Below are positions 1-8,610 of a stretch of 64,000 bases of DNA, in pieces (the stretch's first letter is position 1; every line of letters begins with the position of its first letter). The DNA is from Trichococcus collinsii (GTDB taxonomy: Bacteria > Bacillota > Bacilli > Lactobacillales > Aerococcaceae). The position numbers and the translations under genes are program-made. The DNA lies in assembly GCF_900107505.1 (NCBI RefSeq), contig NZ_FNQH01000009.1:1-64000 (forward strand), given 5' to 3'. A model generated the notes under the pieces. The model did no database searches, was not told the DNA's origin, and saw nothing but the letters and a program-made list of their open reading frames with translations.

Positions 1-145
<145 letters not shown>

Positions 146-540
146 TGTGGACTCTTGTACAGAAATCCTACACGTTAAGCTGATTGCTCTTAATTTTTTG
201 CTGACTTTATGTTTGCGATACAAAGTATCGTCTTCGTTTGCTTCGACCGAAGTCTAAGCTCCTTGCACATTTGGTTCGTTCATTCTTTATTCAGTTTTCA
301 AAGGTCAATCGCGTATCACGTGTTACGTGATTGCTTATTCATAATATCACGGCTCCGGCTCTCCGTCAAGCCTTTTCTGAAAGTTTTTCAGAAGTATTAT
401 CGGCTTGCAGATGCTTGGATCAGCAACTTTTATATAATATCACGCTCTAAATCGCATGTCAACAATTTTTTCAAATCATTTCAAAGCCGATTCTGGCGGA
501 CAACTTCTATATACTATCATCGCAGCCGAATGCTGTCAAC
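146..540 (-). promoter_or_regulatory. rrn leader and three tandem promoters
   Basis: Reading leftwards, three sigma-70 promoters with exact 17-nt spacers precede the 16S gene. P1 has TTGACA at 539-534 and TAGTAT at 516-511. P2 has TTGACA at 462-457 and TATTAT at 439-434. P3 has TTGACG at 369-364 and TATTAT at 346-341. P2 and P3 share TGA before the -10 box. The leader contains a boxA-like CTTTGAAAAC segment near 295-304. These boxes are seen directly; the assignment as rRNA promoters rests on position and strength. The region has no coding gene. Confidence 0.85.
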
Positions 541-689
541 GATTTTTTAACTTTTTCTTTGAACGATTATCAATTCTTCAAAAACCCTGGCGCTGAACGA
601 TCTCTTCTACTGGCAATAATTTCCATTCCATTATATAGTAGACTTGAATTTCGGACAGCCCGTTTAAGGGCAGAGAGCGAGGATATAGA

Positions 690-1535
690 TTGGATAAAAA
701 AATCATTTTTTTGGATATTGATGGTACCTTGGTGGCGGATGACGGTTGGGTTCCCGCATCCGCTGCTGACGCATGCAGACAGGCCCGACTGAACGGGCAT
801 GAGATTTACTTGTGCACTGGCCGGTCAAAACCGGAGATATATGATTTCATCATGGAAATCGGCTTCGACGGCATCATCGGCGCTGGCGGCGGCTTCATTG
901 AGCTTCATGACGGAATGCTTTACCATAAGACGGTCCCGGCCATCGAAGTCAGACGGATGGTGGATTTCTTTGATCAGCATGGCGTTGATTTTTACTTGGA
1001 GTCAAACGGTGGCCTGTTCGCCAGCAAAAATTTCCTGCCGCATGTGGAACGCTGCATTTATGGTGATATCGACAATGATCCGGATGCCCGCAGACGCAAA
1101 GAAGAACAGCCGCACCCCTTCATAGAGGGACTGATCTACGGCGAAGAGGATCTTTATAAGTCTGACGTCAACAAGGCTTGCTTCCTTCAGAGCGACAAAC
1201 TTTCTTTCGCACTAATCAAGTCGGAATTCGAAAACTCCTTTGATACGATCCAATGCACCGTGCCTCAGTTTGGTGATGAAAGTGGCGAGCTAATGGTACC
1301 GGGTGTACACAAAGCGACTGCAATAGAAGCTTTGCTGACACACCTGGGACTCTCCAAAGAGCGGACGATCGCGATCGGTGACGGCTTGAATGACCTGGAG
1401 ATGTTCGACTATTGCGAAATCGGCATCGCTATGGGGAATTCCAAGGAAGAATTGAAGTCTGTCGCGGATCATGTCACTGGTTCAGTGGACGAGGATGGCC
1501 TTCATCAGGCATTCCGCACTTTCGGGCTCATCTGA
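690..1535 (+). CDS. Cof-type HAD-superfamily phosphatase
   Basis: A 281-residue haloacid dehalogenase-type hydrolase of the Cof/YbjI class (IIB cap). Motif I is FLDIDGTLV near residues 7-15, motif II is the LCTGRS threonine/serine segment near 41-46, and the C-terminal GDGLNDLEMF around 230-240 supplies the metal-binding aspartates of motif IV. Enzymes of this class remove phosphate from sugar phosphates or cofactors in the cytoplasm; the substrate cannot be read from sequence. The start is a TTG at 690, preceded by a weak GAGCGAGG ribosome site; no ATG fits the N-terminal motif. It is divergent from the rRNA operon and followed by a terminator at 1682-1713. Confidence 0.9.
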   Translation: MDKKIIFLDIDGTLVADDGWVPASAADACRQARLNGHEIYLCTGRSKPEIYDFIMEIGFDGIIGAGGGFIELHDGMLYHKTVPAIEVRRMVDFFDQHGVDFYLESNGGLFASKNFLPHVERCIYGDIDNDPDARRRKEEQPHPFIEGLIYGEEDLYKSDVNKACFLQSDKLSFALIKSEFENSFDTIQCTVPQFGDESGELMVPGVHKATAIEALLTHLGLSKERTIAIGDGLNDLEMFDYCEIGIAMGNSKEELKSVADHVTGSVDEDGLHQAFRTFGLI

Positions 1536-1847
1536 TAACTGTAGCTAAGAATCTTATCCATTTCATAAAACTATCTTCATAATTTCTTCATACTTGAGTT
1601 TTATCATGACTGTAGGCCAATCACAAACAATCTTTTTTTCAATTTCTTTACTCCTCCAAAGTAAAGAGCAACTCCTTTAGGGCTGCCTGATAACTTCAGG
1701 CAGCTTTTTTTTTGCTATATCTTAATTTTTTCGCCATTCCATGATACTATATGAAGTAATACCTCGCTCGATGCGAGCTCTGCAATACATAAAAAAACGA
1801 CTCTCTTAATAGATGAAAAAAATCAAATCGTAAACGGGGATGTGCAC
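1536..1847. terminator. Intergenic region with intrinsic terminator before proB
   Basis: A stem GCTGCCTGA/TCAGGCAGC (1682-1690 with 1696-1704, five-base loop) is followed by nine Ts to 1713: a rightward terminator for the HAD gene. A small hairpin CTCGC/GCGAG lies near 1763-1777 in the proB leader. I looked for a T-box (proBA is T-box controlled in some Firmicutes) but found no AGGGTGGNACCGCG-type segment. Nothing else is evident. Confidence 0.8.
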
Positions 1848-2663
1848 ATGGAACCTATTCGCAATAAAATATTGGACTGCAAAAGAATCGTCATCAAAAT
1901 CGGCACAAGTTCTTTGATGCTGGCGGACGGATCCGTCAACTATCAGACGTTCGACCGGCTTGCTTATGTCTTGACCGTTCTGCGCAAGCAAGGCAAAGAA
2001 ATCGTCTTAGTGTCTTCCGGCGCAATTGGAGTCGGGCTCAACCGCCTGAACCTCCCGCATCGTCCGAAAACCATCCCGGAGCAACAAGCCGTCGCTTCTG
2101 TCGGGCAATCCGAATTGATGAACCTCTACACCCGCTTCTTCTCGCACTATAACCAGATTGTTGGGCAAATACTCATGACCCTGGATATCGTGCAGTTCCC
2201 GGAAAGCCGCAGGAATGCCGTAAACGCATTCGAGCAGTTGTTAAAAATGGGCATCATCCCGATCGTGAATGAAAATGACGCTGTATCTGTTGAAGAATTG
2301 GATCACCTAACAAAATTCGGGGACAACGATCGCCTTTCCGCAACCGTAGCAGAGATCATCTCCGCCGACCTGCTGATCATGCTGTCCGATGTCCCAGGTT
2401 TTTATGATAAAAATCCGATGGCCCATCCGGATGCCGTCCTCTTCCATACCATCCATGCCATCACGGCAAAGGAAATGGCTTTGGCTGGCGGGAACGGTTC
2501 GAAATTCGGGACCGGCGGAATGGCAACAAAATTGAAAGCTGCTAAACAAATCCTGAAGAACAAGCAACAAATGGTATTGACGCAAGCCACCGATCCGACC
2601 GTATTGTTCGATATATTGGCCGGCAAAGAAATTGGAACCTATTTTGTGAGGGAAGACAAATAG
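1848..2663 (+). CDS. proB: Glutamate 5-kinase, short form
   Basis: Phosphorylates L-glutamate to gamma-glutamyl phosphate, the first step of proline synthesis. This 271-residue protein is an amino-acid kinase domain: VIKIGTSSL near the N-terminus binds phosphate, LVSSGAIGVG and VNENDAVSVEEL follow, then FGDNDRLSA, and GTGGMATKLKAA near residues 225-236. It ends after the kinase fold and lacks the C-terminal PUA domain of the roughly 367-residue E. coli enzyme; short forms are known in Gram-positives. ATG 1848 is chosen because GGGGA at 1836-1840 sits 7 nt ahead; a GTG at 1842 is too close. It is followed 13 nt later by proA. Confidence 0.96.
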   Translation: MEPIRNKILDCKRIVIKIGTSSLMLADGSVNYQTFDRLAYVLTVLRKQGKEIVLVSSGAIGVGLNRLNLPHRPKTIPEQQAVASVGQSELMNLYTRFFSHYNQIVGQILMTLDIVQFPESRRNAVNAFEQLLKMGIIPIVNENDAVSVEELDHLTKFGDNDRLSATVAEIISADLLIMLSDVPGFYDKNPMAHPDAVLFHTIHAITAKEMALAGGNGSKFGTGGMATKLKAAKQILKNKQQMVLTQATDPTVLFDILAGKEIGTYFVREDK

Positions 2664-2676
2664 AGGAGGATATTCG

Positions 2677-3927
2677 ATGAACAGTTTATTGCAAGAAATG
2701 GGCATTGCCGCGAAAGCCGCAGCCAACAGCCTGAGGAAATCATCAACCAAACAAAAGAATGAGGGGCTTTTGGCCATGGAAGCTGCCCTTTACACGCACC
2801 AGGATGCCATCCTGGCAGCCAATGCGAATGACATCGCAGCAGCCGAGGCTAATGGATTGGCAACGCCGATGATCGAACGTTTGACTTTGAATCCGCAACG
2901 GATCAAAGGGATGGCGGACAGTTTCAAGGAAATCGCTCAACTGCCTGATCCGATTGGCTACGTTGAGGAAATGACGAAATCAGCCGATGGTTTGATGATC
3001 GGAAAGCAGCGTGTTCCGCTTGGCGTCATCGGAATCATTTATGAATCACGTCCAAACGTCACAGCGGACGCGAGCGCCCTTTGCTTCAAATCCGGGAATG
3101 CCGTCATCCTGCGCGGCGGAAAAGAGGCTTTGGAATCCAACAAAGCCATTATGACCGCATTGCAGGCAGGTCTCGCGGAAGCCGGTTTCGCCAAGGAAAC
3201 GCTGCAACTGATCCCTGATCCATCCCGCGAACTGGCCAATGAATTCATGAAACTGAATGACTATCTGGATTGCCTGATCCCTCGCGGAGGAGCCGGACTG
3301 ATCCAGAACGTTTTGAAAAACGCGACTGTACCGGTCATCGAAACAGGCGTCGGAAATTGCCACCTGTACATCGATAAAGCTGCCGAATTGGAAATGGCCA
3401 CACGCATTCTGGTCAACGCGAAATGTTCCCGCCCTTCCGTCTGCAATTCCATCGAGACGCTTGTTGTCCACGAAGCAGTTGCGGATGCTTTCCTGCCTGT
3501 TTTCGCGAAAGCTTTGGCGCCTTATAAAGTGGAATTGCGCGGCGATGCGAAGACCCGCAGCATCCTGCCCGAGGCTGTCCCAGCAACAGAGGAAGATTTC
3601 GCTGCTGAATTCTCGGATTTCATTTTGGCGGTAAAAGTGGTTTCCTCCTATGACGAAGCCATCGCGCATATCCAAAAATACAGCACCGGCCATTCCGAAG
3701 TGATCGTCACCGATCATTACCAAACGGCACAGAACTTCCTGAACGATATCGATGCAGCGGCAGTCTACATCAACGCCTCTTCCCGTTTCACGGATGGTGG
3801 TTGTTTCGGCTTTGGCGGAGAAATCGGCATCAGCACGCAAAAACTCCATGCCCGCGGACCGATGGGATTGAAGGAATTGACTTCCTACAAATACATCATC
3901 TACGGCGAAGGTCAAATCAGATCCTAA
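2677..3927 (+). CDS. proA: Gamma-glutamyl phosphate reductase
   Basis: NADPH-dependent reduction of gamma-glutamyl phosphate to glutamate semialdehyde, the second step of proline synthesis; it normally works together with ProB because the intermediate is labile. The 416-residue length is typical. Visible landmarks are GVIGIIYESRPNVTAD near 115-130, LRGGKEA, IPRGGAGLI near 200-208, and the catalytic cysteine in KCSRPSVCNS near 250-259 followed by ETLVVH. FGFGGEIGISTQKLHARGP near 375-393 is the conserved C-terminal block. A strong GAGGAGG precedes ATG 2677, and proB ends 13 nt upstream, so the pair is one operon. Confidence 0.97.
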   Translation: MNSLLQEMGIAAKAAANSLRKSSTKQKNEGLLAMEAALYTHQDAILAANANDIAAAEANGLATPMIERLTLNPQRIKGMADSFKEIAQLPDPIGYVEEMTKSADGLMIGKQRVPLGVIGIIYESRPNVTADASALCFKSGNAVILRGGKEALESNKAIMTALQAGLAEAGFAKETLQLIPDPSRELANEFMKLNDYLDCLIPRGGAGLIQNVLKNATVPVIETGVGNCHLYIDKAAELEMATRILVNAKCSRPSVCNSIETLVVHEAVADAFLPVFAKALAPYKVELRGDAKTRSILPEAVPATEEDFAAEFSDFILAVKVVSSYDEAIAHIQKYSTGHSEVIVTDHYQTAQNFLNDIDAAAVYINASSRFTDGGCFGFGGEIGISTQKLHARGPMGLKELTSYKYIIYGEGQIRS

Positions 3928-3953
3928 GAGGGATCCTCATTGAAAATGTTTAG

Positions 3954-3981
3954 AGCCGGGACACCGTTCCCGGCTTTTTCT
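3954..3981 (+). terminator. Terminator after proBA
   Basis: Stem AGCCGGGA (3954-3961) pairs with TCCCGGCT (3968-3975), followed by TTTTTCT. It closes the proBA transcript before the next rightward gene. Confidence 0.85.
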
Positions 3982-4027
3982 GTCCACAATGCAACAACCG
4001 GCTACCGGAGAAAGAAGGGTTCCAACC

Positions 4028-5155
4028 ATGCAAAAGAAGATTGCAGTCATCGGTGGCGGCATCGTCGGCGCCACCGCGAGTTATTATTTGGCAAGATCCG
4101 GCCACAGCGTCAGCGTATTCGACAGCGGCAACGGCCAAGCAACAGCAGCGGCGGCAGGGATCATTTGTCCTTGGCTGTCCAGACGCCGCAACAAAAAATG
4201 GTACCGTCTCGTCTCCGAAGGCGCGGCTTTTTATGACAAGCTGCTGGCCGACTTGGCTTCCGACGGTTTGAAGACGGATGCCTACGCACGCTCCGGAGCT
4301 ATTATCCTGGGACAATCTGCCGACTATATCCAGGAGGTCCATGACCGTGCGTTGGAACGCCGCGAGCAGGCGCCTTTGATCGGTAGCGTCGCTATCCTGA
4401 AAGGAAGTGAACTTGAAAAAGCCTTCCCGCCTCTCGCCAACGTCGAACAAGCCCTTTACGTAGGCGGGGGCGCCCGCGTGGACGGCCGGGAATTGACGAA
4501 AACATTGTTGGAGGCGGCAATTCATTTAGGAGGTACCCTCCACAAAGGGAACGTCTCCCTCACCATGGATAACGACGGCACTTTATCCGTCTTGACGCCG
4601 GACGGACCGCAAAAATTCGATGCAGTCATCCTGGCAGCCGGCGCTTGGCTGCCCCAACTCCTCCGGCCGCTCGGGTACACGGTCGATGTCCGCGGGCAAA
4701 AAGGTCAACTTATCGTCCTCCAAACAGAGGCTCGGGATCCGCAAAACTACCCGGTCATCATGCCCCAAGGTGAAATCGACCTGCTTCCGTTCGGCAATGG
4801 GAAAACAGTCATCGGCGCAAGCCACGAGAACGACAAAGGTTATGACCTGCAGCCTGATGCTTCCGTTACGGATCCAATGTTGGAACAAGCCTGTACTTGG
4901 CTCCCTCATCTGAAAGATGAGGCGACCACGGATATCCGTGTCGGCACAAGGGCCTACACTTCCGACTTCAGTCCCTTCTTCGGAAGTGTACCGGGTCTGC
5001 AAAACTGTTTCGCGGCAAGCGGGCTTGGATCGTCCGGATTGACTTCCGGGCCGCTGATCGGCTATTTGTTGGCCGAATTGGCGCAAGGGAAAGAAAGCAG
5101 CTTACCGACAGAGGATTATCCCATCACCGCTTACGTCAAATCGACCAACCGTTAG
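4028..5155 (+). CDS. FAD-dependent D-amino-acid/glycine oxidase-type oxidoreductase
   Basis: A 375-residue member of the DAO (DadA/ThiO/SoxB-like) flavoprotein family. The N-terminal IAVIGGGIVGAT Rossmann motif (residues 4-15) binds FAD, followed by the AAAGIICPW segment typical of DadA-like proteins. The centre holds GGARVDGREL and the C-terminal flavin segment GLGSSGLTSGPLIG near 338-351. Such enzymes oxidise amines such as D-amino acids, glycine or sarcosine; no substrate can be named. ATG 4028 follows GAAGGG; an in-frame ATG at 3989 adds 13 residues lacking similarity and overlaps the proBA terminator. It is transcribed alone between proBA and mscL. Confidence 0.88.
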   Translation: MQKKIAVIGGGIVGATASYYLARSGHSVSVFDSGNGQATAAAAGIICPWLSRRRNKKWYRLVSEGAAFYDKLLADLASDGLKTDAYARSGAIILGQSADYIQEVHDRALERREQAPLIGSVAILKGSELEKAFPPLANVEQALYVGGGARVDGRELTKTLLEAAIHLGGTLHKGNVSLTMDNDGTLSVLTPDGPQKFDAVILAAGAWLPQLLRPLGYTVDVRGQKGQLIVLQTEARDPQNYPVIMPQGEIDLLPFGNGKTVIGASHENDKGYDLQPDASVTDPMLEQACTWLPHLKDEATTDIRVGTRAYTSDFSPFFGSVPGLQNCFAASGLGSSGLTSGPLIGYLLAELAQGKESSLPTEDYPITAYVKSTNR

Positions 5156-5245
5156 AAAACCATAAAAATATTATCCATTGAATAACGATTTTTTTGCTAT
5201 CTCAATACAATTGAAATATAATTATCTTAAACGGAGGTGAAAAAT

Positions 5246-5641
5246 ATGTGGAAAGAATTTAAAACATTCATCATGCGTGGGAACGTGCTTGATCTTGCCG
5301 TCGGGGTTGTCATCGGGGGTGCATTTACAGCAATCGTCAATTCATTAGTAAAAGATATCATCACACCGATCATCGTAGCCGTAACCGGCAACGCAGACTT
5401 GACGGGCCTTTCATTCAAAATCGGACAAGCAGACTTCACGTACGGTAATTTCCTGCAAGCCTTACTGAACTTCTTGTTGATCGCACTTGTCCTCTTCCTG
5501 ATGATCAAGGTAATCAACAAACTCAAACGCAAAATGCCCGAGGAAGAACCAGTGGAAGTTGAAGCCGAAGTACCGGTTGTTGAGCTTTACCTGAAAGAAA
5601 TCCGTGATTTGATGGTGAACCAAAGCAAAAAAGTCGAATAA
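5246..5641 (+). CDS. mscL: Large-conductance mechanosensitive channel
   Basis: A homopentameric membrane pore that opens under high membrane tension and releases solutes on osmotic downshock. The 131-residue protein begins MWKEFKTFIMRGNVLDLAVG, the family signature around the first transmembrane helix. A periplasmic loop follows, then a second helix near residues 70-95 (FLLIALVLFLMIKVIN) and a charged cytoplasmic helix rich in glutamate. The start at ATG 5246 is preceded by GGAGGTGA; an in-frame GTG at 5237 lies within this ribosome site. Monocistronic; a strong terminator follows. Confidence 0.97.
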   Translation: MWKEFKTFIMRGNVLDLAVGVVIGGAFTAIVNSLVKDIITPIIVAVTGNADLTGLSFKIGQADFTYGNFLQALLNFLLIALVLFLMIKVINKLKRKMPEEEPVEVEAEVPVVELYLKEIRDLMVNQSKKVE

Positions 5642-5660
5642 TGCTCAATATAAGTACACA

Positions 5661-5716
5661 AAAATGAACCCTATAGAAGACACTTTTTTGTGTCCATTCT
5701 ATAGGGTTCATTTTAT
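5661..5716. terminator. Bidirectional terminator between mscL and the PTS operon
   Basis: AAAATGAACCCTATAGAA (5661-5678) pairs with TTCTATAGGGTTCATTTT (5696-5713; one-base offsets inside the apical part), with ACAC/GTGT extending the stem around a T-rich loop. T-rich tails on both strands suit the convergent mscL and EIIA genes. Confidence 0.9.
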
Positions 5717-5721
5717 TTTTC

Positions 5722-6171
5722 TTAAAAAGCGTCGTCGTCCTCATCATCATCGTCTGCAATCATGGATACATGCCAGTCACTGATACTGTTCTTGCCTTGA
5801 GCGATCACAGCTTCAGCAGCTTCTTCCACAGGCGTCCCTATCAATTGATGGTTGATCCCTTCCAACAGCATCGGAAGGTTTACCCCGCCAATGATGTAAA
5901 CAGAATCTTGAAGTGGTTTCTCCAGACTATTCGTCACAAGTACCGATTGGTTGTAAGGGCTGGCGCTCACCAGATCCACCAATACGATGACCCCGTCACC
6001 TTGATTGACTTCAAGAATGCATTCTTTAATTGTTTCGCCCAACGCCTGTACGTCGTCTCCCAGATTCAAGTTTGCTGTTGTGATATTATTGGTCGGGCCA
6101 AAGATCACTTCCGCTGAATCCTTAAGTCCATTGCTTAATGAACCATGTGTTGCAATAACGATCCCTAACAT
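5722..6171 (-). CDS. PTS mannose/fructose-family EIIA with acidic tail
   Basis: A 149-residue EIIA of the mannose family (EIIA-Man fold), which accepts phosphate from HPr on His9 (IATHGSLS, residues 6-13) and passes it to EIIB. Other family landmarks are [10 protein letters not shown] near 63-72 and the GGVNLPML loop near 94-101. The last ten residues are almost all acidic, [10 protein letters not shown], an extension not needed for the fold; the EIIC of the same operon ends with a very similar tail. It is the last gene of the leftward operon starting at 11562, 35 nt after the M28-like gene. Confidence 0.93.
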   Translation of the reverse strand: MLGIVIATHGSLSNGLKDSAEVIFGPTNNITTANLNLGDDVQALGETIKECILEVNQGDGVIVLVDLVSASPYNQSVLVTNSLEKPLQDSVYIIGGVNLPMLLEGINHQLIGTPVEEAAEAVIAQGKNSISDWHVSMIADDDDEDDDAF

Positions 6172-6206
6172 TTATAATCCTCCTTGGTTACGGAAAGGCT
6201 CAATGC

Positions 6207-7088
6207 CTATCTGCACAATTCCACAACTTTTGTAATATTGTCCATACTTAAATTCTTTCGGCTCAAATCCGACTTATCCAGATAAAATTGCGTTTTTTGC
6301 TCTTTTTCCGAAGTTTTTGCACTGAAGATATAATTGATCTTTTCATCTGACGACTGATGATCAATACCTAATTCCGACAATTTCGTCTTGGAAACATCAT
6401 TGCCGATAACACGCAACGGCGCATCTGCGCCTACGCAATCCAGATAGAATATCTTCGCTTTCTTATTTCCCGGTGTACGCATTGCTTCCAGACCACTTTC
6501 TCCAAAACTGCCTTCATCCACAAAAGCGAACGCTGTTTTCTCTCCTTTTGCCTCACTTATCATTGCCAACATAGCAAGGACGGACGAAGTATTTCGAATC
6601 AACGTCTTTCGGTTTGCCGACCCCTTCGCAATCTTGCCGAACAAGTAGAAATAGACACCGTAAGCAAGAGCGATAAACAAGGTGCGAACAGAAATCAGGT
6701 CAACCGCACCGGATGCGTTCTGCATATAAAAGAGCGTTCCGGCAATACCCACCAAGAGCAACAGGACAGAACTGACTATAATGAAACTGGTTGTCCGTTT
6801 TTCCTGTACTTCTCGATCAAACAAAACATAAGAACCAAAATGCTGAATTGGCGTGTCATAATACGTGCAAATGATCTGATCCGCTTTTCCGATATCGCCA
6901 ACGTAAACGTTCCTTGATGCATATTTTTTATGGCGATTGTACTCGATCACCTGCACATCTTCTCGCATGTCAGAAATATCCGCCACCAATGCCGAGATAA
7001 ACCGCCGTTTGCTTTTATCAGTACGACGTACACGATAAAAAGACTGATATCGAAATAGCCAATCTTTAAATTTTTCATTTTGCTGCAT
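6207..7088 (-). CDS. Membrane protein with degenerate M28-peptidase-like domain, in PTS operon
   Basis: I do not recognise an established function. The 293-residue protein has a basic N-terminal cytoplasmic part, two hydrophobic segments (about residues 105-128 and 138-158), and a C-terminal soluble part. Segments recall the zinc peptidase family M28: IICTYYDTP in place of the AHYD metal motif, AFAFVDEGSFGESGLEA in place of FxxxxxEExGLxGS, and FYLDCVGAD in place of the NLDMVG strand. The usual metal-binding histidines are not in these places, so a non-catalytic role is more likely. ATG 7088 is used because AGGTGG lies 8 nt upstream; a GTG at 7100 is an alternative. It sits between EIIB and EIIA. 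Confidence 0.65.
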   Translation of the reverse strand: MQQNEKFKDWLFRYQSFYRVRRTDKSKRRFISALVADISDMREDVQVIEYNRHKKYASRNVYVGDIGKADQIICTYYDTPIQHFGSYVLFDREVQEKRTTSFIIVSSVLLLLVGIAGTLFYMQNASGAVDLISVRTLFIALAYGVYFYLFGKIAKGSANRKTLIRNTSSVLAMLAMISEAKGEKTAFAFVDEGSFGESGLEAMRTPGNKKAKIFYLDCVGADAPLRVIGNDVSKTKLSELGIDHQSSDEKINYIFSAKTSEKEQKTQFYLDKSDLSRKNLSMDNITKVVELCR

Positions 7089-7176
7089 AGTATTTGCCAC
7101 CTGTCATTTTGGTCCTATTTTCCCGATTGAGAAAAGCAGCTATTTCGCAATAACTGCTTTCCCACCAGGAATTATT

Positions 7177-7680
7177 TTATAAACCGAATTGTTTTAACAC
7201 ATCTGCTAAGCTAGAGCTTGACGAAGATGGTGTTGCTTGGAAATAGATGTTTTCAACACCATAGTCTTCATTTAATTCTTTCAATTTCAATGCATCTGCT
7301 TTGTTCAGATAAACTGATTTAGTGACCAAAATATCATCATCGCCTTTTTTAGCGATTCCGCCGATATTCAGATCTTTGATCGGAACACCATGCTTAACCA
7401 GATTATAAATTCCGGTCACTGTTTTCGTGATCAGGATAGCGCTGTACTCTTTAAATTTGAACTCATCCCAATAGAATTTGCACTTTTCTTCAGTCATGAC
7501 AATTGTTTTTTGTCCGGTACGGCTACCCGCGCTTTTGTACAGATCCTTCATGAATTTATCTTTGGCAACAACATCATCCACTACAAAGATTGAATTGACG
7601 CCATCTCTTTGGGACAATGTCAACATGACTTGACCATGGATCAGTCTCTCGTCTACACGCGCTAAATTTACAACTCCCAT
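7177..7680 (-). CDS. PTS mannose/fructose/sorbose-family EIIB
   Basis: A 167-residue cytoplasmic EIIB that carries phosphate on His15 in the RVDERLIHGQV motif (residues 8-18) and transfers it to the incoming sugar bound to EIIC/EIID. The NIGGIAKKGDD and ENIYFQATP segments are typical of the family. A serine run (SSSSSSLAD) precedes the last helix. Its separation from EIIA by another gene and from EIID by 29 nt is consistent with one polycistronic message. Confidence 0.94.
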   Translation of the reverse strand: MGVVNLARVDERLIHGQVMLTLSQRDGVNSIFVVDDVVAKDKFMKDLYKSAGSRTGQKTIVMTEEKCKFYWDEFKFKEYSAILITKTVTGIYNLVKHGVPIKDLNIGGIAKKGDDDILVTKSVYLNKADALKLKELNEDYGVENIYFQATPSSSSSSLADVLKQFGL

Positions 7681-7709
7681 TTTTTACACTTTCCTTTCTT
7701 ATACCCTTT

Positions 7710-8579
7710 TTATAGAATACCTATGCCAGCCAGAACAATCAAAATCAACGTCAAGCCCACTAATGCACGCGTTACCTTCAGACCTTTTTTGATGTAGAAG
7801 AAGTATACACCCAGAACAACAGCCAGCGGCAACATACCAGGCATTATCTTATCCAGAATTTCCTGAATAATAAACGGACGTCCTGAGATCTCAAATTCTA
7901 AGCTTGATGAAACTTTAACATAATTTCCGGCTAAAATCCCCATCATAAACATCCCTAAAATAGACAACATTTCGATAACAGTCTGAATTCCAGCACTATG
8001 CATAACACCCGTTGCATTTTTACCTGTCTTGAATGCGCTTCGTGCAAAGAATACACCTAACAATGCTTGGTAAAGAGCAAAAGCGATGAATGGGAACAAG
8101 GCGCCAATCGGGCTACCCATTTGTGCCCAAGGAACAGCGATAGCGATAAAAATGTATTGTACAGTTCCTGAGTCGATTGAATCACCAATCCCAGCCAAAG
8201 CTCCCATTAAACCTGCTTTAGTATTGTACATCAGATCATCAGTCATGGTAACTTCTTCGCCGTTCACAACTTCTTTGGCGCGTTCTTGTTCCATCGAAGA
8301 CATCAGCCCTGTGATGACGCCGCCACCCCATGACAGTTGCGTATTGAAGAATAGCAATTGGCGTTTATAGGCGGCTCTTAATTGATCCTCATCTTTGTAC
8401 AGTTTGCGCAGAATCGGCATCATCGCATAAAGGAGCGATGGAGCCAAATAACGTTCGAATGAGTGAGGGATCTCGTTTGCAAAGTGCCAGCGTAAATAGG
8501 TTTTCGTAACATCTTTAGCGGTTATTTCTTCTGGTGCTAACATGTTTTGTTCTTTAGCATCTAGATTAGCGTTTATCAT
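7710..8579 (-). CDS. PTS mannose-family EIID
   Basis: A 289-residue membrane subunit that with EIIC forms the transport channel. The long cytoplasmic N-terminal half contains FNTQLSWGGGVITGL near 98-112, EEVTMTDDLMYNTKAGLMG near 127-146 and AGIGDSIDSGT near 147-157, all hallmark EIID segments. Hydrophobic helices follow, with the last two near 240-285. Start ATG 8579 follows GGAAGATG. It lies between EIIC and EIIB in the same leftward operon. Confidence 0.94.
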   Translation of the reverse strand: MINANLDAKEQNMLAPEEITAKDVTKTYLRWHFANEIPHSFERYLAPSLLYAMMPILRKLYKDEDQLRAAYKRQLLFFNTQLSWGGGVITGLMSSMEQERAKEVVNGEEVTMTDDLMYNTKAGLMGALAGIGDSIDSGTVQYIFIAIAVPWAQMGSPIGALFPFIAFALYQALLGVFFARSAFKTGKNATGVMHSAGIQTVIEMLSILGMFMMGILAGNYVKVSSSLEFEISGRPFIIQEILDKIMPGMLPLAVVLGVYFFYIKKGLKVTRALVGLTLILIVLAGIGIL

Positions 8580-8610
8580 TTTTTCATCTTCCTTTCAATT
8601 TGCATACTTT

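Noticed and set aside
1715-1847. T-box or proline riboswitch before proB
   Set aside because: No AGGGTGGNACCGCG-type segment or Stem I features; only a terminator and a small hairpin are seen.
3046-3915. A 289-codon open frame antisense to proA
   Set aside because: Shadow of proA; no ribosome site or known fold.
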